Of a stretch of 64,000 nt of DNA, positions 49,293 to 57,432 are shown in pieces. Source of the stretch: an uncultured Bacteroidales bacterium (GTDB taxonomy: Bacteria; Bacteroidota; Bacteroidia; Bacteroidales; UBA932). The stretch is from contig CAKULN010000003.1 in NCBI GenBank assembly GCA_934667175.1, forward strand, positions 1-64,000, read 5' to 3'. Both the position numbers and the translations under genes were made by a program. Below the pieces are notes generated by a model, which saw only the letters and a program-made list of their open reading frames with translations, was not told where the DNA came from and searched no databases. Positions within the stretch are counted from its first letter, which is position 1. Each line of letters begins with the position of its first letter.

Positions 49293-50363
49293 TTAATTAT
49301 TTGTTGTTCGTAAAGATTCACTTGCCAAGGAGATGCCTCCCCACAGGATCTGGTTCACGGCCTGGGATTCGTGCGAGAGGGTCGCGAAGATCATCCCGAA
49401 CTGCACTGGGATGCCGAAAACATAGGCCAAAGCCGAGGAGACTATAAAGTGGAACGCCCCGAATCCTCCCGGCACCGGGACGATCGAGGACAGGCTTCCG
49501 GCTATCATCAGGAAGAGGGCGTCGGTCATGTTCAGGCCCTTGATGGCATCCACCGCCGAGGCCAGCTCAGGACTGACGGAATCCGGGGTTATGCCTTGAA
49601 GAGCCCACAGGATCGTGGCGCTCATCATCCAGTAGCAGAACCACACCCCTCCTGTCAATGCGAAGAACTTCCAGGCACCTTTCATCCTGAGGCAGCTCAG
49701 GAATCCTTCCCAGACGCCTTTGCAGAAACCGCTGATCTTTCTGAACGGAGTCCACTTGTCTGCGAAAAGGATTGCGCACAGCAAGACAGCAATCACGCCC
49801 GCGACAGCGGAAAGCATGATGGCGATCTTTCCGGCGCCAAAGCCGTCCGAGGCGGTCCCGAAAATCCTTTCGGAGAAAAATCCCCCGAAACGATTCCAAG
49901 TGAAAGTCAGGAATATGGCCAATATGCCGAACATCGCAAGCACATCAGCCGAGCGCTCAAGGGCGGCGGTTCCGAGCACCTTGTCGTAGGAGGCCACACG
50001 GCGGTTCGCCTCAGCCGAGCCATGGTCTTTCGGAGAATGGGCCGTGATGTAGCCGCAGCGGACAAACTCTCCCACCCGTGGCAAGGCGAGATTCACCAGA
50101 TAACTGATGTTTATGGCGTTGAAGCATGTGAGACGTGATGTTGTCCGGTCAATCGGCAGGAGGAGTTCCCGCCAGCGGAGCGCTCTCAGGTAAAAGGCCA
50201 GCGCGCCGAACAGCATGGAAAGGATGACGAATTCCCAGCGGCAGGCCCTGAGGCCCTCCAGAAAATCGCCCCAGCTCACCCCACGGAAAGAGAAATACAG
50301 AAGCACCGCCGCAAGCGCGATGGAGACTCCATATTTAAGAATATTCCCGGCCATCTTATTCAT
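49293..50363 (-). CDS. YbhN/LPG-synthase-type flippase-like membrane protein
   Basis: 356 residues, about eight transmembrane segments: GVSIALAAVLLYFSF, ILSMLFGALAFYLRAL, the conserved LPRVGEFVRCGYI loop, then IAIMLSAVAGVIAVLLCAIL and later helices with VPVPGGFGAFHF. These two loops (LPxxxGExxR and PxPGGxGxxE-like) are typical of the UPF0104 / lysylphosphatidylglycerol-synthase TM family. The MprF catalytic domain is absent. Probably a lipid flippase. ATG at 50354 fits the promoter (50377-50370) as well as 50363. The next gene starts 13 bases after its stop. Confidence 0.85.
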   Translation of the reverse strand: MNKMAGNILKYGVSIALAAVLLYFSFRGVSWGDFLEGLRACRWEFVILSMLFGALAFYLRALRWRELLLPIDRTTSRLTCFNAINISYLVNLALPRVGEFVRCGYITAHSPKDHGSAEANRRVASYDKVLGTAALERSADVLAMFGILAIFLTFTWNRFGGFFSERIFGTASDGFGAGKIAIMLSAVAGVIAVLLCAILFADKWTPFRKISGFCKGVWEGFLSCLRMKGAWKFFALTGGVWFCYWMMSATILWALQGITPDSVSPELASAVDAIKGLNMTDALFLMIAGSLSSIVPVPGGFGAFHFIVSSALAYVFGIPVQFGMIFATLSHESQAVNQILWGGISLASESLRTTNN

Positions 50364-50369
50364 AGCTTA

Positions 50370-50398
50370 CAAATTTAATCAAATATTCGTTAACTTTG
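50370..50398. promoter_or_regulatory. Divergent promoter pair
   Basis: Minus strand: TAAATTTG (50377-50370) for the flippase gene. Plus strand: TAACTTTG (50391-50398) for the kinase gene. Both match TAnnTTTG; neither has a clear TTTG at -33, and the two sites overlap in their upstream parts. Confidence 0.5.
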
Positions 50399-50434
50399 TG
50401 ATTTGACACGCTATGAATATCAAAAAACAAAGAT

Positions 50435-51430
50435 ATGAAATCAATTTTAGGAATCGGGAACGCCCTGACGGACATCCTGGCCGTCTTCCCTGACGAGACA
50501 ATGCTCCGCGAGTACCACCTTCCTCCTGGTAGCATGCAGCACGTAGACCTTGAGACCGGAGACCGCATCTGGTCCAAGCTGAAGGAATTTGGCGTGAAGT
50601 ACGTGCCCGGAGGCTCGGCGGCCAACACGATCACATGCACGTCCATATTCGGGATGCCTTCCGGCTTCATCGGAAAGATCGGCAACGACGAGCTGGGACA
50701 TCTGTACAAGAGCACGCTTGAGCAGTACGGAGTGAAGACCACTCTCCTGACAGGCACTAAAGGCTCAGGCCGCGCGATGTGCTTCATCACCGGGGCCAAC
50801 TCCGAAAGGACATTCGCCGACTATATGGGAGCCGCGCTCGAACTCGTGCCGGAGGATCTTAGGCCTGAATATTTCCAGGGCTACGACTACTTTCACATTG
50901 AGGGCTATCTCGTGCAGAATCAAGATCTTATCCGCCGGGCCGTGCAGATGGCCAAGGAGGCGGGCTGCAAGATTTCCATAGACATGGCGTCCTACAATGT
51001 GGTCGAATCCAACGAGGCGTTCTTCCACAATCTGGTCGACAGGTATGTGGACATCGTCTTCGCCAACGAGACCGAGGCGAGGGCGTTCACCAAGCAGGAG
51101 CCGCGCGAGGCCCTCGACACTCTGGCCAGCCAATGCGAGATAGCCGTCGTGAAGGTCGGCAAGGACGGGTCAATGGTCAAGCAGGGAGATGAATATCACT
51201 ACATAGAAGCCTGGCCGGCAGCCACGATCGACGCCACCGGAGCCGGAGACACCTACGCCGCCGGATTCCTCTACGCCCATTCGCTCGGAATGCCGCTGAG
51301 GGTTTGCGGAGAGATAGGCTCAATAATTGCTGCGAAGGTCGTCGAGGTTATCGGCACCAAGATCGACGTTCCGAGATGGAAGGACGCCAAGCGTGAGATT
51401 CGAGAGCTGATAGCTTCTGTAAACCAGTAG
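50435..51430 (+). CDS. PfkB-family sugar/adenosine kinase
   Basis: 331 residues, the usual length for adenosine kinase-like PfkB members. Start ILGIGNALTDILAVF; substrate-binding PGGSAANTITC; glycine-rich GFIGKIGNDELGH; DMASYNV; and the signature DATGAGDTYAAGFLY with the catalytic Asp at residue 272. Orthologues in Bacteroidetes are annotated adenosine kinase, phosphorylating adenosine to AMP. Three bases separate it from the DUF6913 gene, so these form an operon with PopT. Cytoplasmic. Sugar specificity cannot be excluded. Confidence 0.88.
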   Translation: MKSILGIGNALTDILAVFPDETMLREYHLPPGSMQHVDLETGDRIWSKLKEFGVKYVPGGSAANTITCTSIFGMPSGFIGKIGNDELGHLYKSTLEQYGVKTTLLTGTKGSGRAMCFITGANSERTFADYMGAALELVPEDLRPEYFQGYDYFHIEGYLVQNQDLIRRAVQMAKEAGCKISIDMASYNVVESNEAFFHNLVDRYVDIVFANETEARAFTKQEPREALDTLASQCEIAVVKVGKDGSMVKQGDEYHYIEAWPAATIDATGAGDTYAAGFLYAHSLGMPLRVCGEIGSIIAAKVVEVIGTKIDVPRWKDAKREIRELIASVNQ

Positions 51431-51433
51431 ATT

Positions 51434-51967
51434 ATGTTTGATTTTATAAAGAATTTTTTCAGGAAGAGAAGTCTTCGTAAGCATTCCAGCACGGTACCTA
51501 CGGAGATTCTTCCTCTTGGGAAAATCCACTCATACGTCGCGATCATCGATGCTGAGGAGTCGACGTTCGACGAATGCAAGACCGCCATAATGAACTTCTT
51601 CAGGGCCCACGACATCAAAGGCTGTGTGTTCTTTCAGGATTTCAGGAAAATCGGCAGCGAGGACCGTCTGATCACCAGCATCCAGACCACCATCACGAAA
51701 AAGGACCTGGACTGGATCGGCAGACCTTCCCGCTACAAGCTGAACGTACTGGAGGAGCAGGCCCCCGACCTGTTCATCTCTCTTGTAAAGGATCCGGATT
51801 TCTCCATTGAATATATGGCCCGCACTTCCAAGGCCAGGTTCAAGATAGGTCGCCGCCAGATGAGCGGGAATCTGTTCGATCTTGTCATCAGCGACCCTGC
51901 CGGGAAGAACGTCACCCAGCTGGACAGTTTTACGGCCATCAAAGGCTATCTCACAAAGATTCAATAG
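51434..51967 (+). CDS. DUF6913 protein
   Basis: 177 residues. N-terminus FDFIKNFFRKRSLRKH is a short amphipathic basic segment, without a signal peptide; then alternating beta-alpha pattern (SYVAIIDAEESTFDEC, GCVFFQDFRKIGSEDR, DLFISLVKDPDFSIEYM). The set KARFKIGRRQMSGNLFDLVI near the C-terminus recalls the DUF6913 family of Bacteroidetes, whose role is unknown. It sits between the kinase gene (3 bases) and the PopT gene (6 bases). Confidence 0.7.
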   Translation: MFDFIKNFFRKRSLRKHSSTVPTEILPLGKIHSYVAIIDAEESTFDECKTAIMNFFRAHDIKGCVFFQDFRKIGSEDRLITSIQTTITKKDLDWIGRPSRYKLNVLEEQAPDLFISLVKDPDFSIEYMARTSKARFKIGRRQMSGNLFDLVISDPAGKNVTQLDSFTAIKGYLTKIQ

Positions 51968-51973
51968 TTTAAC

Positions 51974-52930
51974 ATGTCAAATATCATCAAAAACGCCGCC
52001 GTTGCCCTGAAAGGTTTCGCGATGGGAGCGGCCAATGTGATCCCCGGTGTGTCCGGTGGCACAATCGCCCTGCTTACGGGGATATTCAACGAGCTGATCG
52101 AGGCTCTCAACGCTCTTCTGTCGGTATCCTCATGGAAGCTTCTGCTCCAGGGGAAGGCCAAGGAGTTCTGGGAGCATATTCATGGAACATTCATGCTTTG
52201 GTTGGGTGTGGGTGTGATCGTGAGTGTCTTCTCGCTCGCCAAACTTATGGAATATGTGCTCGCCTACCACCCTATCCAGACTTGGGCTTTCTTCTTCGGG
52301 CTTATCGTGGTCTCTGGCGCCTACATGCTCCACGACATCAAAGGCTGGAAAGTCAAAGATGGACTTTGGCTGGTCTTCGGCATCTTTCTGGGCGCCATAA
52401 TCTGCTTCCTGTCCCCTACCCAGACCACAGACGCTGGCTGGTTCGTCATGGTCTGCGGCGCGATCGCGATCTGCACGATGATTCTCCCGGGAATCTCCGG
52501 CAGTTTCATTCTGGTTTTGCTTGGGAAGTATGAATATATCATGGGCGCCATCAGCGAGCTCAACTGGCCTGTCCTCATCCTGTTCGGAATCGGTTGCGTC
52601 CTGGGAATCGCGGCGTTCTCGAAGTTCCTGCACTGGCTGATCGCCCATTACGAGAGGCCGACACTGATCACCCTGATCGGATTCACCCTTGGCTCTCTGG
52701 TCAAAGTGTGGCCATGGAGCGACAAGATCAGCGTGATGATGGCCCAGTTCATGCGCGACGGACAGACCGCCGAAGAGGCCGGAATCGGTGTCGAGGCTCT
52801 TGTCGACATAGGCGCGGACCTTTCCGCGGTCATAGATCCGCAGATCTTCTCCGCCATCATCTGGATGGCTGTAGGCGCCCTCCTTGTCGTCGCCCTCGAA
52901 TGGTTCAGTCACCGGAACGCCAAGGCATAG
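51974..52930 (+). CDS. DUF368 polyprenyl-phosphate transporter PopT
   Basis: 318 residues with about nine membrane segments. Start GFAMGAANVIPGVSGGTIAL is the DUF368 signature, and ILPGISGSFILVLLGKYEYI is its internal repeat. DUF368 proteins have been shown to be undecaprenyl-phosphate (C55-P) flippases that recycle the lipid carrier to the cytoplasmic face. Inner membrane. Last gene of a three-gene operon with the kinase and DUF6913. Repeats (52938-53106) follow in place of a clear terminator. Confidence 0.88.
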   Translation: MSNIIKNAAVALKGFAMGAANVIPGVSGGTIALLTGIFNELIEALNALLSVSSWKLLLQGKAKEFWEHIHGTFMLWLGVGVIVSVFSLAKLMEYVLAYHPIQTWAFFFGLIVVSGAYMLHDIKGWKVKDGLWLVFGIFLGAIICFLSPTQTTDAGWFVMVCGAIAICTMILPGISGSFILVLLGKYEYIMGAISELNWPVLILFGIGCVLGIAAFSKFLHWLIAHYERPTLITLIGFTLGSLVKVWPWSDKISVMMAQFMRDGQTAEEAGIGVEALVDIGADLSAVIDPQIFSAIIWMAVGALLVVALEWFSHRNAKA

Positions 52931-52937
52931 CCTCTTC

Positions 52938-53106
52938 GGTCGCTGAGCCTGTGGTTCGACAGAACTCACCCACCATCGAAACGACAATAATGATAAACTC
53001 TTATACTTCACCGGTCACTGAGCTTGTCGAAGTGACCGAATGGTTAACTACCCAAGCGATAGTCACTTCGACAAGCTCAGTGACCGATGAAGTGGTGCTC
53101 GGAGCG
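52938..53106. repeat. Dispersed repeats including a 25-base inverted pair
   Basis: Left arm 53012-53036 (CGGTCACTGAGCTTGTCGAA, then GTGAC) and right arm 53062-53086 are perfect reverse complements, separated by 25 bases, each itself a hairpin element. Another unit (TCGGTCGCTGAGCCTGTGGT) lies at 52938-52960. The rest of the 52931-53281 gap has no gene; a terminator follows at 53251. Confidence 0.85.
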
Positions 53107-53250
53107 AAGCGACCATAGTAGCTTGAAAATCAGAAGGTGAGACATCACCGATTCTTTATCAACGAGTTACAGATCCGTGCCGGGGCGATCGGGAGGGCAG
53201 GATTTCATAACTCGCTAATTATATGAATATTACCAAACACGGTAATCACA

Positions 53251-53280
53251 AAAGGGGGTGACTAAAAAGTCACCCCCTTT
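53251..53280 (-). terminator. Terminator of tRNA-Arg gene
   Basis: AAAGGGGGTGACT (53251-53263) pairs perfectly with AGTCACCCCCTTT (53268-53280), four-base loop. It directly follows the tRNA on the minus strand, with TTTT at the 3' end. Confidence 0.85.
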
Positions 53281-53281
53281 G

Positions 53282-53355
53282 TGATTCCGTAGGGATTCGA
53301 ACCCTAGACCCACAGATTAGAAATCTGTTGCTCTATCCAGCTGAGCTACGGAACC
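53282..53355 (-). tRNA. tRNA-Arg (anticodon TCT)
   Basis: On the minus strand the molecule begins GGTTCCGTAGCTCAGCTGG, has D-arm AGCTCAGCTGGATAGAGC, anticodon stem-loop CAGATTTCTAATCTG with anticodon TCT, and T-arm GGGTTCGAATCCC. The acceptor arms GGTTCCG and CGGAATC pair with one G-U. CCA is not encoded. The gene reads AGA codons. A TATATTTG promoter lies at 53401-53394 and a terminator directly after it. Confidence 0.95.
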
Positions 53356-53393
53356 GTTCCCCGTTTCTGTTCCGCGGAATCGGAAACGGACTG

Positions 53394-53401
53394 CAAATAT
53401 A
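53394..53401 (-). promoter_or_regulatory. Promoter -7 element of tRNA-Arg
   Basis: Minus-strand TATATTTG, 39 bases before the tRNA 5' end. The leader contains a hairpin centred on TTCCGCGGAA (about 53370-53379) with GTTTC/GAAAC arms. Confidence 0.55.
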
Positions 53402-53472
53402 CGAAATTTCTGAGGAATGCAAAAAAAAGAAGCCGTGGAGCATAACTTTCTGACTTTCACTGGTAAAAGCGT

Positions 53473-53502
53473 TTGCCTTTAGCGACTATCAGCTAAAGGC
53501 AA
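53473..53502. terminator. Terminator after Omp85-like gene
   Basis: TTGCCTTTAGC (53473-53483) and GCTAAAGGCAA (53492-53502) form a perfect 11-base stem with an 8-base loop, 40 bases after the stop of the minus-strand gene. Tail on that strand is ACGCTTTTACC, only moderately T-rich. Confidence 0.6.
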
Positions 53503-53541
53503 GGACGTTATACGTTAATTACCAAGCAATTAAATCATGCG

Positions 53542-54816
53542 CTAAAAATAGAAGCCGGTATTAAAGTACATGACTCCGGCGCCGTCCTGGGCGGAAAGGG
53601 CGCGGGCATATTCAATGTTCAGGACAAAGTTACGGTTGAGGATGAACTTCAGGGACGCGCCGGTGGAAAGGTGGAAGGTGTCGGGACGGGAGGAGTCAAT
53701 GAGTCTGGCGTAAAGTTTCGGGAACGCGCCGGTTCGGTTGGTGGTGTCGAAAGTCTTCAGGGAACTGATGCCGTCGCAGAAGCCGCTGAGCATCAATCCG
53801 ATGTCTTGGTTCCAGAAGGTGAACCCGGCAAATTTCCAACGCAACTCCGCATTCACAAAACCCACAGCCGGTCCGGCTACCCTGTTGTACAACAGGCCAC
53901 GGACGGATCTGTAGCCACCGGCGGCCACATTGTCGTAGATAGGACCTCCAGGGGTGTAAAACGGGATGGCATACCACGGAGCTTCACCCAAGAATTCTTG
54001 ATAGTCAAGTCGATAGGCAAAAACTATGTTCTCTTTTATTATAGGAATATAATGCCTCAGCGTCGCATGAACCTTCAGATAAGACTCTGATGAGCCCATA
54101 AATTTCGGGGCGGCGATGATATGCGCTTTGGCCAGAAGACCCTTTGACGGAACACCCTCATAGTCACGGGAGTCGTAGACGAGACCGGCACGAAACGCTG
54201 ATGAATATTCATTGGAAACATCCTCGGACGGGATTATCCCCCACGCTTTGTAGAGGCCGAACAGGGATATTCCATGATCGGAATCCGACGGTTTGTAATC
54301 CTTGACTTCGAACCGGTTGAAATGGTAGCCTACCTCCCAGGACAAGTGATCTGAAACCGGGCCGGAAAAATCGGCCTTGAAGTTGAGAGTGGACCTGTCG
54401 TACTTGTAGAATCCATCCTCAAGCGAGGAATCGTAAAGCGTCCGGCGGCCTCCGAAGCCGAAGAATTCCATCGCGTTGTCCGCACAGTAACTGGCAGCAA
54501 GATTCATCCGGACTCCGGTCAGAAGCCTCCCTGAATCATAAGAGGCCACGAATGTCTTGCTTCCGCCAGTGTAGCCGGAGACCTCGACATAGGCGCTGCT
54601 CTTCGGGTTGGGGTAGGCCGAACCGTCACCAAAGTTATACACATTCATCAACCCTCCGAACAGGAAGCCTTTGGCCCCGTCGAAACCGGCCATCGGAAAC
54701 GGTACGAATGAGTGCCCGGTCTTGACAATGCCACCCTTGTCTTCCGCCTGAAGGGATCCAAGCGGAAGTGACAGGCATAGAGCCAGTGAGAACATTCTTA
54801 TAAGGCGTGTCGGCAT
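53542..54816 (-). CDS. Omp85/BamA-like outer-membrane barrel without POTRA domains
   Basis: 424 residues. Signal peptide (LALCLSLPLGSLQAED), with ATG at 54795 a possible alternative start. Strand pattern of a 16-strand barrel (surface-antigen D15 / BamA C-terminal family), with the conserved loop motif GGYRSVRGLLYNR (VRGF/Y-type) around residue 305 and a terminal FNTGFYF. Length leaves no room for POTRA domains, unlike BamA or TamA. The family is common in Bacteroidetes; suggested roles are lipid or protein transport at the outer membrane. Single-gene transcript. Confidence 0.82.
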   Translation of the reverse strand: MPTRLIRMFSLALCLSLPLGSLQAEDKGGIVKTGHSFVPFPMAGFDGAKGFLFGGLMNVYNFGDGSAYPNPKSSAYVEVSGYTGGSKTFVASYDSGRLLTGVRMNLAASYCADNAMEFFGFGGRRTLYDSSLEDGFYKYDRSTLNFKADFSGPVSDHLSWEVGYHFNRFEVKDYKPSDSDHGISLFGLYKAWGIIPSEDVSNEYSSAFRAGLVYDSRDYEGVPSKGLLAKAHIIAAPKFMGSSESYLKVHATLRHYIPIIKENIVFAYRLDYQEFLGEAPWYAIPFYTPGGPIYDNVAAGGYRSVRGLLYNRVAGPAVGFVNAELRWKFAGFTFWNQDIGLMLSGFCDGISSLKTFDTTNRTGAFPKLYARLIDSSRPDTFHLSTGASLKFILNRNFVLNIEYARALSAQDGAGVMYFNTGFYF

Positions 54817-54854
54817 ATTTCCGTAAATTTACGACAAAATCGTGACATTTCTTA

Positions 54855-55091
54855 GAAGCTGTTTTGATTTGTTTGAAATGTTCTTTGAGATGAAATAATC
54901 TTCATTTTCTTCCCGCTTCTTCAGTCAGATAGCACCGCTATCCTCCTTGGAAGAAGCGGTCAAAACTGAAGTTTTTCACTCTCAACCCGACGCCCGAACC
55001 GAGCGCAATCGAACTTGTTCGGATTGCCGAGGTGAGCAGCAGGGAAAGAGCTTGCTCTTAATCTTCAAACAAACAAATCAAAACAGCTTCT
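54855..55091. mobile_element. MITE-like element, 237 bases, TTA target duplication
   Basis: Terminal inverted repeats GAAGCTGTTTTGATTTGTTT and AAACAAATCAAAACAGCTTC, with TTA on both sides (54852-54854, 55092-55094). Three-base TNA duplications fit the IS5-family/IS1031-type transposases. No transposase inside; the internal part includes a hairpin (CCGCTTCTT with AAGAAGCGG). The shorter element at 34868-34943 is a deleted relative. Confidence 0.78.
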
Positions 55092-55165
55092 TATAATCAT
55101 GAGGGCCGTGCGCAAAAAGAGGAACATTCTCGGCGAATTGCGCTTCAATATTATGTTGATAATCG

Positions 55166-55173
55166 TATATTTG
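55166..55173 (+). promoter_or_regulatory. Promoter -7 element of the GH92/phosphatase operon
   Basis: TATATTTG fits TAnnTTTG. TTGC at 55138-55141 is a weak -33 candidate at 24 bases. The leader to ATG 55262 is about 82 bases. Confidence 0.5.
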
Positions 55174-55261
55174 CGAAAACAGCGCCTTTAAGCAGTGCAC
55201 CACTCTGCGAATACGGGTTTGTAAGAACAAAGTCAAACACTAAATAATAGCCAGTCAACTT

Positions 55262-57424
55262 ATGAAAAGCAAATGCCTAATTACAATAACAATAACAATC
55301 CTGATGGTTTCAGGAGGTTGTCGCGAATGTGCGGATTTCGACCCGATCGCTTATGTCAATCCGTTTATCGGAACCGGAGGACACGGACACACCTTTCCCG
55401 GAGCCGCATATCCATTCGGCATGGTACAGCCTGGACCGGACACCAGGACTGAGGGATGGGATGCGTGCTCAGGCTACCATTACTCAGACAGCGTGATTCT
55501 GGGGTTCTCGCAGACCCATCTCAGCGGAACAGGTTGCGCAGACTGCACTGACTTCCTGATCTACCCTTCCGTGAATAAGATCCGCACGGAAGGAGACTCT
55601 CTTTCCCTTATTCCTTACCGGTTTTTCCATAAAGACGAAAGCGCGTCTCCTGGCTATTATTCGGTAACATTCGCCGAAAGCCCCATCAAGACCGAAATCA
55701 CAACCGGTCAGAGGACAGCCCTCTACAGGTTTACATTCAAAGGCGGCCAAGAAAGGATAATCGCGATAGACCCCAAGCATGCCACAGGAGAGACCACCGT
55801 CCTCAAGGCCGAATGGAAAGTATTGTCCAACAATGAAATAGAGGGAATGAGAATCACAAGTGGATTCATGGAGGACGGACGCTACGCCCACTTCAACGCA
55901 AGATTCTCTGAAAGCATCGCGAAAGTGACCAAAGTATCAGACTCGCAATTAATCCTGAACTTCAACGCGGATGCCGACGAAATCCTCGTGGCGATCGGAT
56001 TCTCGGTCGTCAGCGCCAAAAACGCAAGGCTTAATTCCGTGACGGAGATTCCTGACCTCGACTTCGAAAAGGTTCACGAGTCAACTGTCCGGACATGGAA
56101 GGAACAGCTGTCGAGAATAAAGGTCAATAAAGGCAGCGACCGCGATCTGACCGTGTTCTACACATCAATGTATCACGCCAATCTGGCCCCGAGCGTCAAC
56201 TCGGATGTGAACGGAGAGTACAGAAGCCACAACGGCGATACGGATTTGGTGGAAAATGGCAGGACTTACTACTCTACTCTGTCGTTCTGGGACATTTTCA
56301 GAGCATGGCTCCCTCTAAACAGCCTGATCGACCAGAACCTTATAAATGACATCTCGTACAGTTCGTTAAAGATGTATGAGGACACCGGAGAACTTCCACT
56401 TTGGCCTCTTGCAAACGGAGAGACAAACTGCATGATCGGGTATCATTCCATCCCGTTTCTGGCTGAAGCATATCTGGACGGGTACAGCACATTCAACCCC
56501 GACAAGGCATTGGATGCGATGGTTGTCTCTTCATCCAAGAACAGCAAATATTCAGAAGAATACATCAAATATGGTTATGTTCCCTCAAACGGGAGGAAAG
56601 AATCTGTGTCGATTACTTTGGAATATGCCTATGATGATTGGTGTATAGCCAAAATGGCCGAGAGGCTCGGACGGGACTCCGTCGCGCGGAAGTACTTCGC
56701 CAGATCCGAAAACTATAAAAACCTGTTTGATCCAAGCACACGATTCTTCCGTGGAAAAGACGAGGACGGAAACTGGGCAGGCGGATTCAACATCTACGGA
56801 GCCAACAAGGATTTCACTGAAGCGACACCTTGGCACTATCGGTTCTTTGTGCCGCACGATGTGGAGGGCTTGAGGAATCTTTTCGGAGACGACTCCATAA
56901 CCGACGCTCTGGACAGTCTGTTCTCTTTTAAAAGCCCCGTAAGCGACACAGGGATCTCGGATGTGACTGGTTTCTATGGGCTGTACGCACACGGTAACGA
57001 ACCAAGTCACCACATGGCCTACATTTACGATTATCTTGGCCAACCATGGAAAACCCAGAAAATAACGAGAGATCTGCTAAGGACAATGTATGATGACTCG
57101 CCGGACGGCATAGTCGGCAACGAAGATTGCGGCCAGATGTCCGCTTGGTACATAATGTCTTCATTGGGACTTTACGAGGCATGTCCCGGCAGCGGAGAAT
57201 ACTGCCTGACAACTCCTTTGTTCAAGGATGCGACCGTCTTTCTGGCCAATGGGAAGACCCTGCGCGTAACCGCCGACCATCCTTCAAGAGACTACATCAA
57301 GTCCGTGACATTCAACGGAAAGGAAATCGATCGCAACATCATCACCTACAACGAGATCATGGAAGGAGGGACCCTTTCATTCAAACTATCCCGTGAGCCA
57401 CACACCGAAAGAACAGGCATATAA
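55262..57424 (+). CDS. GH92 alpha-mannosidase-like lipoprotein
   Basis: 720 residues. Lipobox SGGC near residue 20. GH92 signatures: YVNPFIGTGGHGHTFPGAAY, FSQTHLSGTGCADCTDFLIY, LWPLANGETNCMIGYHS, GNEPSHHMAYIYDYLGQPW (general acid Glu) and VGNEDCGQMSAWYIMSSLGL (general base Asp). All catalytic pieces are present. The second GH92 of the window (31904-34351) shares the fold but is not a recent duplicate. First gene of an operon with a phosphodiesterase-phosphatase, a GH63/GH37-like enzyme, a metallophosphoesterase and a ROK kinase; eight bases separate it from the next gene. Exo-mannosidase acting on a possibly phosphorylated glycan. Confidence 0.9.
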   Translation: MKSKCLITITITILMVSGGCRECADFDPIAYVNPFIGTGGHGHTFPGAAYPFGMVQPGPDTRTEGWDACSGYHYSDSVILGFSQTHLSGTGCADCTDFLIYPSVNKIRTEGDSLSLIPYRFFHKDESASPGYYSVTFAESPIKTEITTGQRTALYRFTFKGGQERIIAIDPKHATGETTVLKAEWKVLSNNEIEGMRITSGFMEDGRYAHFNARFSESIAKVTKVSDSQLILNFNADADEILVAIGFSVVSAKNARLNSVTEIPDLDFEKVHESTVRTWKEQLSRIKVNKGSDRDLTVFYTSMYHANLAPSVNSDVNGEYRSHNGDTDLVENGRTYYSTLSFWDIFRAWLPLNSLIDQNLINDISYSSLKMYEDTGELPLWPLANGETNCMIGYHSIPFLAEAYLDGYSTFNPDKALDAMVVSSSKNSKYSEEYIKYGYVPSNGRKESVSITLEYAYDDWCIAKMAERLGRDSVARKYFARSENYKNLFDPSTRFFRGKDEDGNWAGGFNIYGANKDFTEATPWHYRFFVPHDVEGLRNLFGDDSITDALDSLFSFKSPVSDTGISDVTGFYGLYAHGNEPSHHMAYIYDYLGQPWKTQKITRDLLRTMYDDSPDGIVGNEDCGQMSAWYIMSSLGLYEACPGSGEYCLTTPLFKDATVFLANGKTLRVTADHPSRDYIKSVTFNGKEIDRNIITYNEIMEGGTLSFKLSREPHTERTGI

Positions 57425-57432
57425 CATTAATC

